Origin: Streptosporangiaceae bacterium
GTDB taxonomy: Bacteria > Actinomycetota > Actinomycetes > Streptosporangiales > Streptosporangiaceae
DNA length: 44,609 nt
Assembly: GCA_030038295.1 (NCBI GenBank)
Contig: JASHPF010000041.1
Location: forward strand, 1 to 44,609
Direction of reading: 5' to 3'
Shown: positions 18,065 to 25,426 of the stretch, in pieces
Layout of the letters: each line of letters begins with the position of its first letter
Position numbering within the stretch: the first letter of the stretch is position 1
Position numbers and translations under genes: made by a program
Notes under the pieces: model-generated
What the model was told of the DNA's origin: nothing
What the model saw: only the letters and a program-made list of their open reading frames with translations
Databases searched by the model: none

Positions 18065-19447
18065 ATGTCCGATCAGCAGGTTGACGCGCTCGTCATCTTC
18101 GGCGCCACCGGTGACCTGGCCAAGCTGGAGACCTTCCCGGCGCTGGTCGGCCTCGTCGACCGGGGCGTGCTCAGCGTCCCCGTCGTCGCCGTCGCCAAGA
18201 GCGGCTGGGGCCTCGACCAGTTCCGCCAGTACGCCACCGCGTCGCTGACGCTCAACAGCATGGATCCGGCCAGCCCCGCCGCGAGAACGATGCTCGGCCT
18301 GCTGCGCTACGTGGACGGCGACCTTGACGACCCGGCGACGTATCAGGCCATGAGCGCCGCGCTGGGCGACGCGGAGCGGGTGCTGTACTACCTCGAGGTG
18401 CCGCCGAGCCTGTTCGCCAGGGTCGCGGGGGGCATCGCGGCGGCCGGGCGGGCCGCTAACGCGCGGGTGATGGTGGAGAAGCCGTTCGGTACCGACCTGG
18501 CCAGCGCGATCGCGCTGAACCAGACCATGCACGGCTACTTTCCGGAGGACGCCATCTACCGGGTTGACCACTGGCTCGGCCTCGAGCCAGTGGAAAACCT
18601 CCTGTATGCCCGGTTCGCGAACTCCATCATCGAACCGCTGCTGACCCGTCAGCACGTGGCCAGCGTCCAGATCACGATGGCCGAGTCGTTCGACGTGGCG
18701 GACCGCGGCAGCTTCTATGACAAGACCGGCGCGATCCGGGATGTGCTGCAGAATCACCTGCTCCAGGTGCTGGCCACGGCCTTGGCCGAGCCGCCGGACG
18801 GCACCGGCCTGGACGCGTGGCGGGATGACAAGTCGCAGTTCATCGGCGCGCTCGAGCCGCTCAGCCCGCAGGCCACCGTCCGCGGCCAGTACGCGGGCTA
18901 CCTCGACGTGACCGGCGTCGCGCCCGGCAGCTCTACGGAGACGTACTGCGCGGTCCGGCTGACGGCCCAGTCCTGGCGCTGGGGCGAGGTGCCGATCCTG
19001 ATCCGGGCGGGGAAGTGCCTGCCGCTGACGGCGACCGAGGTAGTGTTCCGGTTCCGCAGGCCGCCGCACGACGTGTTCGGGATCGGCGTGACGGCCGGGT
19101 CGAACCAGCTACGGATTCGGGTCTATCCCGACGACCAGGAGGGGCTCACGCTCGTCGGCAAGAAGCCGGGTGCGGACCTGGCGCCGGAACTGCGCGAGCT
19201 GGCCCACACCGGCGAGCCCGCCAGCGAGCTGATGCGTCCGTACGACCGGCTCATCGGCGCGGCGCTGAGCGGGGACCGTTACCTGTTCGCCCGGCAGGAC
19301 ACGGTCGAGGCGGCGTGGCGGGTCGTCGATCCCGTGCTCGGCGACGTCGTACCCGTCGTGCCCTACGCGCGCGGCAGCTGGGGTCCGGCAGCGGCCGATG
19401 CGCTCGTGCCGGACGGCGACGCCTGGCACAACCCCGGTGGCTCGTAG
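18065..19447 (+). CDS. zwf: Glucose-6-phosphate dehydrogenase, divergent (zwf family)
   Basis: Family that oxidises glucose 6-phosphate to 6-phosphogluconolactone with NAD(P)+. The ATG at 18065 gives 460 residues. The Rossmann motif is GATGDLAK (13-20), followed by EKPFGTDLASA (138-148), RVDHWLG (166-172), FYDKTGAIRDVLQNH with catalytic-type His231, and IRAGKCLP. Two normally basic positions are changed: after GDLAK the sequence is L-E rather than R-K or K-M, and the Lys of DHYLGK is Leu173. The Lys of RAGK is kept. Overall similarity is closest in feel to the mycobacterial zwf1 type. Activity on glucose 6-phosphate is therefore not certain. The gluconokinase gene is divergent next door. Confidence 0.85.
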   Translation: MSDQQVDALVIFGATGDLAKLETFPALVGLVDRGVLSVPVVAVAKSGWGLDQFRQYATASLTLNSMDPASPAARTMLGLLRYVDGDLDDPATYQAMSAALGDAERVLYYLEVPPSLFARVAGGIAAAGRAANARVMVEKPFGTDLASAIALNQTMHGYFPEDAIYRVDHWLGLEPVENLLYARFANSIIEPLLTRQHVASVQITMAESFDVADRGSFYDKTGAIRDVLQNHLLQVLATALAEPPDGTGLDAWRDDKSQFIGALEPLSPQATVRGQYAGYLDVTGVAPGSSTETYCAVRLTAQSWRWGEVPILIRAGKCLPLTATEVVFRFRRPPHDVFGIGVTAGSNQLRIRVYPDDQEGLTLVGKKPGADLAPELRELAHTGEPASELMRPYDRLIGAALSGDRYLFARQDTVEAAWRVVDPVLGDVVPVVPYARGSWGPAAADALVPDGDAWHNPGGS

Positions 19448-20030
19448 CACGCCGCCCGCCGCACCCGGCGCCTTGCTGCGGCTGCGCTGGTTGCTCGCGG
19501 TGCTCGCCATCATCGTGGTGCTGACGGCCGGCTGGCCGCTGATCAGCACCACGGTGGCCGGTCTCCGGCCGCTGATCGCCGGCGCGACGGTCACCGTCGG
19601 GCCATCCGCCACCAGCTCCGGCCGAATCACCGTAGGACCGGGCTGGTCGGTGCTGACCTCGAGCAGCAACCCGCACGAGTACTACTTGTTCGGCCGGGGC
19701 CCGGTGCGACTCCTGGTCCGGTACGTGCGACTGACCCGGGCCGGCGACCGGCGCCGGCTGTGGGAGGGGATGCGGCAGATGCTGCGGGTCAGCTACCCGG
19801 GTCTCACGCCCGGCCGGCCGCGGCCCATCATCGTGGCTGACGGCAGCCGGGGCCTCCTCGCCCATCTGTCCGGTCCGGGCCGGAGCGGTAAGGCCGCGGT
19901 CGTGGCCGCCCCTGATGCGCCGTTCGCCATCGAGATGGTCATGGTAGGGCCGTCCAGCTCCAGTGCCGTCCTGATCGCCGTCGGCCTCCCGGTCCTCCGG
20001 TCGCTGCGCTTCCCGGCGGCCGCGCGATGA
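19437..20030 (+). CDS. Membrane-anchored protein of unknown function
   Basis: The family is not recognised. The likely start is GTG at 19437, overlapping the end of the G6PDH-like gene by 11 bp, and gives 197 residues. A basic N-terminus (LLRLRW) precedes one strong membrane helix at about residues 17-36. The rest is a soluble, probably extracytoplasmic, beta-rich domain with a VTVGPSATSSGRITVGPGW repeat-like stretch and the segment EYYLFGRGPVRLLVRYV. It ends at an ATGA overlap with the PrsW-like protease gene, so the two are co-translated. A role as partner or substrate of that protease is a guess from position only. Confidence 0.65.
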   Translation: MARSTPPAAPGALLRLRWLLAVLAIIVVLTAGWPLISTTVAGLRPLIAGATVTVGPSATSSGRITVGPGWSVLTSSSNPHEYYLFGRGPVRLLVRYVRLTRAGDRRRLWEGMRQMLRVSYPGLTPGRPRPIIVADGSRGLLAHLSGPGRSGKAAVVAAPDAPFAIEMVMVGPSSSSAVLIAVGLPVLRSLRFPAAAR

Positions 20031-21013
20031 CCGAAGCTGCCAGCATCACGCTGGCGCGCATCACCGCCGGAGTCGTGTGCGTGTTCGGCGCGGTGGTGCT
20101 GGCCTCTGCGTTTCTCCGGTACCTGACCGTGCTTCCTGGCGACGCCGCGGTGGCCATCGTGGTCGAGCTGCCGCTGGTGGTCGTCGGCGGCTGGGCGGCG
20201 CGGCGGCTGCGCCCGGTACACGCGCCCCCGCTGATCTGGTCTGCCGCGGCGATCATCTGGGGCGCGGCCGCCGCGGCTGGCTGCGCGCTGCTCGCGAACG
20301 AGGGGCTGGGCGGACTCTGGGCCAAGAGCGCGGGCCCGGCATTCGCGGCCACCTGGTCGGCGTCCCTGTCCGCCCCGCTCAACGAGGAACTGCTCAAGGT
20401 CTGTGGCGTGGTCATGGTCGTGCTGGCCGCGCCGCAGGTGATTCGCGGACCGCTGGACGGCATGATCATCGGGGCGCTGACCGGGCTGGGCTTCCAGGCG
20501 GCCGAGAACGTCACCTACGGCCTCAACGCCGTCGCGCTCCACGGCGCCCTCGACCCCGCCAGCGCCATCCTGAGTTCAGCCGGCTACCGGATCGGAGTGA
20601 CCGGTCTCGGCTCCCACTGGGCGATGACGGCGGTGGCAGGCGCCGGGGTCGGCTATGTCGTCCGCCGCGGCCGCAGCGGTTTCCCTCCGGCCCTCGCCTG
20701 CCTGCTCGCGGCGATGGCGATGCACGCGCTGTTCGACGCCCCGTACGTGCCGGTGCTGGCAAAGGTCAGCGTGAATCTGGCCGCGGTTGCGGTGTTCTAC
20801 CTCGTGCTCAGGCGCCGGTACACGGCGCGGGCTCGCGGCTTCCTGGCCGGGCAGGTCGCGGCGGGCACGCTGTCCAGCTCGCAGGCTGCCGACCTCGTCA
20901 GCCGGTTCTGCCGCCGCCGGTCGGTGCGCCTGGCCGCCTCCGGTCCGGAGCGCGAGGCGGTGCGGGCCGGCCAGCAACGGGTGCTGGCGGAGCTGGACAT
21001 CGCAGCCGGGTAG
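20027..21013 (+). CDS. PrsW family intramembrane metalloprotease
   Basis: Predicted membrane-embedded glutamyl/metal protease, related to PrsW that cleaves anti-sigma factors. The 328-residue protein has about eight membrane helices. All family motifs are present: the EExxK motif in APLNEELLK (Glu120-Glu121-Lys124), the FxxxEN motif GFQAAEN (Glu160-Asn161), a conserved His in GSHWAM (His197) and HALFD (His233, Asp237). The C-terminus (about 265-328) is a soluble basic helix-rich tail. The start overlaps the upstream gene as ATGA. The substrate is unknown; no sigma/anti-sigma pair lies in the window. Confidence 0.9.
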   Translation: MTEAASITLARITAGVVCVFGAVVLASAFLRYLTVLPGDAAVAIVVELPLVVVGGWAARRLRPVHAPPLIWSAAAIIWGAAAAAGCALLANEGLGGLWAKSAGPAFAATWSASLSAPLNEELLKVCGVVMVVLAAPQVIRGPLDGMIIGALTGLGFQAAENVTYGLNAVALHGALDPASAILSSAGYRIGVTGLGSHWAMTAVAGAGVGYVVRRGRSGFPPALACLLAAMAMHALFDAPYVPVLAKVSVNLAAVAVFYLVLRRRYTARARGFLAGQVAAGTLSSSQAADLVSRFCRRRSVRLAASGPEREAVRAGQQRVLAELDIAAG

Positions 21014-21028
21014 GCGGCCGGGCCAGGA

Positions 21029-21056
21029 ACCGCCGGTGAGCGACCGCCGGCGCGGT
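21029..21056. terminator. Possible bidirectional terminator between PrsW and HxlR genes
   Basis: ACCGCCGG pairs with CCGGC..GGT across a 10-base loop (core CGCCGG 21031-21036 and CCGGCG 21047-21052). It fills the 48-bp space between two convergent genes. The stem has a small bulge and there is no T-run. Confidence 0.4.
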
Positions 21057-21061
21057 GCGGC

Positions 21062-21523
21062 CTAGGGCCGCGCCGTCGCCCCGGGGCCCGGCACGCCCCT
21101 GGTGTTGATCGCGGTGACCTCGCCGCCGCAGCGCGGGCAGGTCAGGTCCGGGTGCATGGTCTCGCCACACGGGGCGTGCACGAGCTGCACGGGCGGTCCG
21201 GCTGAGCCAGGCGCCCAGTCGTCTCCCCATCGCAGCAGCGCGGTGATGACCGGGAACAGCGCCCGGCCCTTCTCCGTGAGCACGTACTCATGCCGTGGCG
21301 GGTGCTCGCTGTACTGCCGCTTGTCCAGCACGCCCGCGTCGGTGAGCTTGTGCAGCCGGGCGGTGAGCACGCTGCGGGCCATGCCGAGGCTCGCCTGGAA
21401 GTCATCGAACCGTCGGACGCCGCGGAACGCGTCCCGCAGGATCAGCAGCGTCCACCACTCGCCCACCACGTCCAGCGTCCTGGCGATCGAGCAGTTCCAC
21501 TCCGCGAGGCTCGTGAGCTGCAT
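21062..21523 (-). CDS. HxlR family winged-helix transcriptional regulator
   Basis: DNA-binding repressor or activator of the HxlR/MarR-like group, 153 residues from the ATG at 21523 (MQLTSLAEWNCSIARTLDVV). The winged helix covers about 10-100: WWTLLILRDAFRGVRRFDDF, then recognition-helix region LGMARSVLTARLHKLTDAGVL and wing RQYSEHPPRHEYVLTEKG. An added C-terminus carries H-x2-C and CPRCGG, a possible zinc ribbon not found in the shortest family members. TATAGT lies 7 bases before this ATG, so the message may be leaderless. It is divergent from the exporter gene and probably controls it and itself through the two operators between them. Confidence 0.9.
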   Translation of the reverse strand: MQLTSLAEWNCSIARTLDVVGEWWTLLILRDAFRGVRRFDDFQASLGMARSVLTARLHKLTDAGVLDKRQYSEHPPRHEYVLTEKGRALFPVITALLRWGDDWAPGSAGPPVQLVHAPCGETMHPDLTCPRCGGEVTAINTRGVPGPGATARP

Positions 21524-21530
21524 GGTCACC

Positions 21531-21536
21531 ACTATA
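21531..21536 (-). promoter_or_regulatory. -10 box of the HxlR gene
   Basis: TATAGT on the minus strand (21536-21531) fits the TANNNT -10 consensus and ends 7 bases before the ATG at 21523, predicting a leaderless or nearly leaderless transcript. Its -35 region would fall inside operator 1. Confidence 0.5.
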
Positions 21537-21541
21537 GCGCA

Positions 21542-21564
21542 CTAAGTAGCTTGACAAGACTTAG
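21542..21564. promoter_or_regulatory. Operator 1, HxlR/MFS divergent promoter
   Basis: CTAAGT (21542-21547), 11 bases, ACTTAG (21559-21564): a perfect inverted repeat with the same geometry as operator 2. It covers the -35/spacer region of the HxlR promoter and contains a TTGACA (21551-21556) that could be the -35 of the exporter gene. Confidence 0.65.
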
Positions 21565-21588
21565 GCACCGTGTCAGCCTCGATAGCGA

Positions 21589-21611
21589 CTGAGTCTTTTC
21601 AACAGACTAAG
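21589..21611. promoter_or_regulatory. Operator 2, HxlR/MFS divergent promoter
   Basis: CTGAGT (21589-21594), 11 bases, ACTAAG (21606-21611). Arms differ from operator 1 by one base each, with identical 6-11-6 spacing. It ends 26 bp before the exporter start codon, so a bound regulator would block transcription or initiation. Confidence 0.6.
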
Positions 21612-21637
21612 GCCAGGCAGCGGCACGACGGGAGACC

Positions 21638-23320
21638 ATGATGGCGGCAGCGGACACTGAATCGAGCGCCGCGGATGGGTCAGGCGCGGACCAGCCCGTG
21701 ACGATCCGGCACTGGATCACGCTGGCGGTACTCTGCCTGGGCACCTTCGCGGTGCTGCTGGACTCGACCATCGTCAACGTGGCACTGCCGAGCATGATCA
21801 CGGCGCTGCACGCCTCGCTGGACCAGGCGCTCTGGGTGGTCAACGGGTACCTGCTGGTGTTCGCCGCGCTGCTCATCCTGGCCAGCAGGCTCGGTGACCT
21901 GTTCGGCCCGCGTCGGCTGTTCACCATCGGCCTCGCGGTCTTCGCGATCTCGTCCGCGCTGTGTGGCGCCGCCCAGCAACCCGGCGAGCTCATCGGCGCG
22001 CGGGTGCTGCAGGGCGTCGGCGCCGCCGCCATGACCCCGCAGGCGATGGTCATCATCCAGGCGGTGTTTCCCCGGCAGCGGATGGGCGCGGCGTTCGGCG
22101 TGTTCTCGTCGATGGTCGGGCTGGCGGCGGTGAGCGGTCCGGTACTCGGCGGCATCATCACCACCGACATCGGCTGGCGCTGGATCTTCTACGTCAACCT
22201 GCCGATCGCCGCGGCGGGCATCGCGGGCAGCTACGCCTTCGTACCCGACGTCCGCACGGGCCGGAGGCACCTGCTCGACGTGCCCGGCGTGCTGCTCGGC
22301 TCGGCGGGCCTCGCGGTGCTGCTCTACGGCGTTATCGAGGGCCAGCGGTACTCCTGGGGCACCGTGGCGCACGGCATCACCATCCCCGAGATCATCATCG
22401 CCGGCGCGCTGCTGCTGACGGCGTTCTGCGTGTGGGAGCGCAGGCACGCGCAGCCGCTGCTGCCGGGTGCGCTGCTCCGCAATCGCACCTTCACGATCAT
22501 GGTGGTGCTGAACCTGGCCACCCAGTTCGCCCTCCAGAGCATGCTGCTGGTCAACGCGATCAACCTGCAGAGCGTGCTCGGCTTCACCGCGGTCCACGCC
22601 GGGCTGACCGGTCTGCCGCTGACGCTCGCGCTGACCGCGGTCGCGCCCTTCGCGGGCCGCCTGACCGACCGGGTTGGCGGCAAGTACGTCCTGATGGCGG
22701 GCCTGACCACGTACGCAGCCGGGATCGTCGGCGTGACGCTGCTCGCGTCGGCGCACGCAACGTCGCTCACGTTCGCGCCAGCCCTGCTGGTCGCCGGCCT
22801 CGGGATGGGCGCCATCTTCGCGCCGGTCGCAACCACCGCGATGCGGGCCGCGCCGCCCGAGCTGGCCGGCGCCGCCTCCGGCGCGCTCAACACCGGGCGG
22901 CAGCTGGGCGGCACGCTCGGCGGCGCGATCACCGGTGCGGTGCTCGCGACGCAGCTCAGCTCGGCGCTGCGGACGCGCGCCGCGGTGGCCGCCGCGGCCC
23001 TGCCCGCACCTGTCCGGCGTCCGTTCGTGGCGGGGTTTGCCCGGGCGGCATCCGCAGGACTTCAGGTCGGCCGCGGGCAGTCGGCCGCCGTGCTACCGCG
23101 GACGGTCCCCGCGGCGCTCGTGCCCCGGCTCGAGCAGCTGGCCCACGCCGTGTTCGTACAGAGCTACCTGCACGCGATGCATCCGACGCTGGCGATCTCT
23201 GTGGTGCTCCTGGTCACCGGCGCCGCTGCGTGCCTGCTGCTGCGGCGTCACCCGGTCGCGCGGCCGAGCACGGCAGCCGTCGTCGCACCTCGGGCCGTGG
23301 AGCTGGCCGACCGGCAGTAG
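21638..23320 (+). CDS. MFS drug exporter, DHA2 (EmrB/QacA) family, 14 TM
   Basis: Proton-coupled multidrug efflux pump of 560 residues. The N-terminus (MMAAADTESS) is hydrophilic; ATG at 21641 is an equally good start after GGGAG. Family motifs are LDSTIVNVALPSM in helix 1 (motif D1), LASRLGDLFGPRRLF (motif A), RVLQGVGAAAM (motif B) and SGPVLGGIITTDIGWRWIFYVNLPI (motif C, antiporter, here quoted in two parts by position about 165-190). About 14 membrane helices are predicted. It is divergent from an HxlR regulator, the usual local-repressor arrangement, and two matching operators lie in the gap. The substrate cannot be told from sequence. Confidence 0.93.
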   Translation: MMAAADTESSAADGSGADQPVTIRHWITLAVLCLGTFAVLLDSTIVNVALPSMITALHASLDQALWVVNGYLLVFAALLILASRLGDLFGPRRLFTIGLAVFAISSALCGAAQQPGELIGARVLQGVGAAAMTPQAMVIIQAVFPRQRMGAAFGVFSSMVGLAAVSGPVLGGIITTDIGWRWIFYVNLPIAAAGIAGSYAFVPDVRTGRRHLLDVPGVLLGSAGLAVLLYGVIEGQRYSWGTVAHGITIPEIIIAGALLLTAFCVWERRHAQPLLPGALLRNRTFTIMVVLNLATQFALQSMLLVNAINLQSVLGFTAVHAGLTGLPLTLALTAVAPFAGRLTDRVGGKYVLMAGLTTYAAGIVGVTLLASAHATSLTFAPALLVAGLGMGAIFAPVATTAMRAAPPELAGAASGALNTGRQLGGTLGGAITGAVLATQLSSALRTRAAVAAAALPAPVRRPFVAGFARAASAGLQVGRGQSAAVLPRTVPAALVPRLEQLAHAVFVQSYLHAMHPTLAISVVLLVTGAAACLLLRRHPVARPSTAAVVAPRAVELADRQ

Positions 23321-23518
23321 CGCGCCGCGGCCGCGGACGCCGAGTCGATCGGCCAGGTGCTGCGCACCGTCGCCGAGCCCGACCAGGCGACCGCAGACCT
23401 GATCGCGCTGGCGATGGCCGGCGGTGCGCCCGACAACGTCACCTGCATCGTCGCCGACGTGCTGCCCGCTACCGTCCCGGTCGCCACGCTCCCGGCCGCC
23501 GCCGTGACCAGCCGGTAG
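23321..23518 (+). pseudogene. C-terminal remnant of a PP2C-type Ser/Thr phosphatase
   Basis: Directly after the exporter stop, and in the same frame, 65 codons stay open to TAG at 23518. They read AESIGQVLRTVAEPDQ, then LIALAMAGGAPDNVTCIVADV. GGAPDNVTCIVADV is the last conserved motif of PP2C phosphatases (GGxDNVTxVVxDV), whose Asp binds metal. The rest of the phosphatase (over 150 residues, including DGxGG) is missing and there is no start codon ahead of the motif except ATG 23414 just before it. It is most likely debris of a phosphatase gene cut off when the exporter locus inserted or recombined. Readthrough of the exporter stop is a less likely alternative. Confidence 0.7.
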
Positions 23519-23530
23519 CCGACCGGCAGC

Positions 23531-24493
23531 TCACGCAAGCTCGGGGGCACCCAGCCTGGTCAGCAGGCTGGACCGGGCGGCCGGACGGAGCGCGTAGCCG
23601 AGGGTGAACATCGCCTCGCGCATCAGCCGCTGCGCGTGATCGGACCGGAGCAGCGCCTGGCCGCCACGCCTGCCCAGCAGCGCAGCGGCGGCTCGCATCG
23701 CGAGCTCGCCCGCCGCCGCGCGGGCCTCCTGGATCCCCGGCCCGAGGCGGTCCAGCTCCGCCCGCAGCTCCGCCAGCTCGCGGTCAAGCGACGTCGGCCC
23801 GAGCAACCAGCAACATCGGGAGGTGACGCCGAGCGCGAGCGCCGCGTGCAGCCGTAGCGCCTCCGGCGCCACGCCGCCGCTCGCCGGGTGGAGTCCGGTC
23901 ACCCGGTCACCGCTGACCCGAAGCCCGGTGCAGGTCATCCGGACGGTGGCGGTCGCATTCAGCGCGGCGAGGCGCAGCCGCTCGACCCGCAGCGCCGGAC
24001 CCTCGGCAGCATCGGCGATCAGCCACACGATCTGATCGTCGGGGGTCCTGGCGGCGAGATGGATGACGTCGATGCGCCCCCAGCCGGAGACGAACGGTGA
24101 CACCCCGTCTACGAGCCAGCCGTCCTCGTCGGACCTCGCGTGCAGGGTCGGCTGCGGCAGGGCGCCCGCGAGTCCGACCCCGGCCCGGATGTCGCCCGCT
24201 GCCAGCGGCGCGAGCCATCGGGCGGCCACGTCGGGCACGCTGCCCACGGCCAGCGAGCGCACGAGTCCGAGATGCTGCACCCACACAAACGTCGTCGTCA
24301 GGCAGCCGCTCGCGAGCGCTTCCACCACCGCGCAGGTGGTTGTGAGGTCGGCGTCCACCGCGATGCCGTACAGCCCGGCGGTCGCGAGCTGGTCAAGCAG
24401 GTCGCGCGGCACCACATCGGCGGCATCCGTCGACAGCGCGGCGGGAAACAGCACCTCGTCCGCCAGCCGGCGGGCAGCGGCGAGATAGTCCAC
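23531..24493 (-). CDS. Acyl-CoA dehydrogenase-like flavoprotein
   Basis: The 320-residue protein resembles the acyl-CoA dehydrogenase fold but is about 60 residues shorter than the standard enzyme. The N-terminal helical domain (about 1-85) includes YGIAVDADLTTTCAVVEALASG. The middle beta domain (about 100-200) has a GVGLAGALPQPTLHARSDEDGWLVDGVSPFVSGWGRIDVI segment like the flavin-facing PxxG...G.K.YITNG region, with Gly-rich turns but a poorly conserved flavin contact. The C-terminal helical bundle ends AAALLGRRGGQALLRSDHAQRLMREAMFTLGYA. No clear catalytic Glu can be placed. It could be a monooxygenase-type or degenerate member. It precedes two hydrolase genes on the same strand. Confidence 0.75.
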   Translation of the reverse strand: MDYLAAARRLADEVLFPAALSTDAADVVPRDLLDQLATAGLYGIAVDADLTTTCAVVEALASGCLTTTFVWVQHLGLVRSLAVGSVPDVAARWLAPLAAGDIRAGVGLAGALPQPTLHARSDEDGWLVDGVSPFVSGWGRIDVIHLAARTPDDQIVWLIADAAEGPALRVERLRLAALNATATVRMTCTGLRVSGDRVTGLHPASGGVAPEALRLHAALALGVTSRCCWLLGPTSLDRELAELRAELDRLGPGIQEARAAAGELAMRAAAALLGRRGGQALLRSDHAQRLMREAMFTLGYALRPAARSSLLTRLGAPELA

Positions 24494-24520
24494 AGCTGAC
24501 CCTACCGGGAACAGGTCTGG

Positions 24521-25426
24521 CTAGTCGGCGGCCGGCGGGCCGACCGGGGCGGCATCATCACCGGCTTGCTGCGCGAGCGCCGCGGCCGCGTCGGCGATCT
24601 CGTCGAACAGCGCTGGCGGGAGGTCGTGGCCCAGGCCGGGAACCACCCACAGCCGCGCGCCGGGAATCGCCGCAGCGGTCGCCCGGCCCCCGCTGACGTC
24701 GACCATCGGGTCGGCATCCCCGTGCAGCACCAGCACCGGCAGGGCGAGCGTGCGCAGCGCACGAGACCGGTCGCCCGACGCCAGGATCGCCGCGAGCTGG
24801 CGGCCGGCGCCCGCCGGATGGTTGCCCCGGTCATACTCTGCCGACGTCCTGGCCCTGGTCTCCGGCTCGTCGAAGCCGAACGCGGGCGAGCTGATGGCCC
24901 TGGACAGCTCCACCCCCTGGTCGATCGCCGCCGCCCTGTCGGCCGGCCGCGGGCTCAGCAGCATCTCGACGATGTCGGGACGCGGCTGCCCGACGGCGGG
25001 GTCACCGGTCGTCGACATGGCCGAGGTCAGCGTGCGGACTCGGGCCGGGTGCTCGATGGCGATCGCCTGGGCGATCATGCCGCCCATCGAGACGCCGAGC
25101 ACGTGCGCCGACGGGACGCCGAGCGCGTCAAGCACCGCGACGCCGTCCGCGGCCAGGTCCGCCAGCAGGTACGGCGGCCGTGCCGTCCCGGCCAGCACCG
25201 CCAGCAGGTCGACCTCCCCGGCCTCGTCCAGCCACGCGGACTTGCCCGCGTCCCGGTTGTCGTAGCGGATCACGAAGAAGCCCCGGTCGGCCAGCGCCGC
25301 GCGCAGCCCGGGCGGCCACCACGTCAGCTGCGCGCCGAGGCCCGCGACCAGCAGCACCGGCGGTCCCGCCGGGTCACCCTCGGTCTCGTAGCAGATCCGC
25401 AGGCCGCCCGCGCTAGCCTCAGGCAT
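24521..25426 (-). CDS. Alpha/beta hydrolase
   Basis: Predicted serine hydrolase or esterase of 301 residues, starting at ATG 25426 (MPEASAGGLRICYETEG). That start overlaps the upstream CocE-like gene's stop by 8 bp. A longer frame upstream is low-complexity Arg/Pro/Ser sequence and belongs to the other gene's shadow. Features are the oxyanion segment VLLVAGLGAQLTWW, the IRYDNRDAGKS strand-loop, the nucleophile elbow GVSMGGM (Ser about 124), the acid in LHGDADPMVD and the catalytic His in PGLGHDLPP. These fit the RdmC/DnrP-like methylesterase subgroup, but the substrate is unknown. Coupled translation with the CocE-like gene suggests a shared role. Confidence 0.88.
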   Translation of the reverse strand: MPEASAGGLRICYETEGDPAGPPVLLVAGLGAQLTWWPPGLRAALADRGFFVIRYDNRDAGKSAWLDEAGEVDLLAVLAGTARPPYLLADLAADGVAVLDALGVPSAHVLGVSMGGMIAQAIAIEHPARVRTLTSAMSTTGDPAVGQPRPDIVEMLLSPRPADRAAAIDQGVELSRAISSPAFGFDEPETRARTSAEYDRGNHPAGAGRQLAAILASGDRSRALRTLALPVLVLHGDADPMVDVSGGRATAAAIPGARLWVVPGLGHDLPPALFDEIADAAAALAQQAGDDAAPVGPPAAD

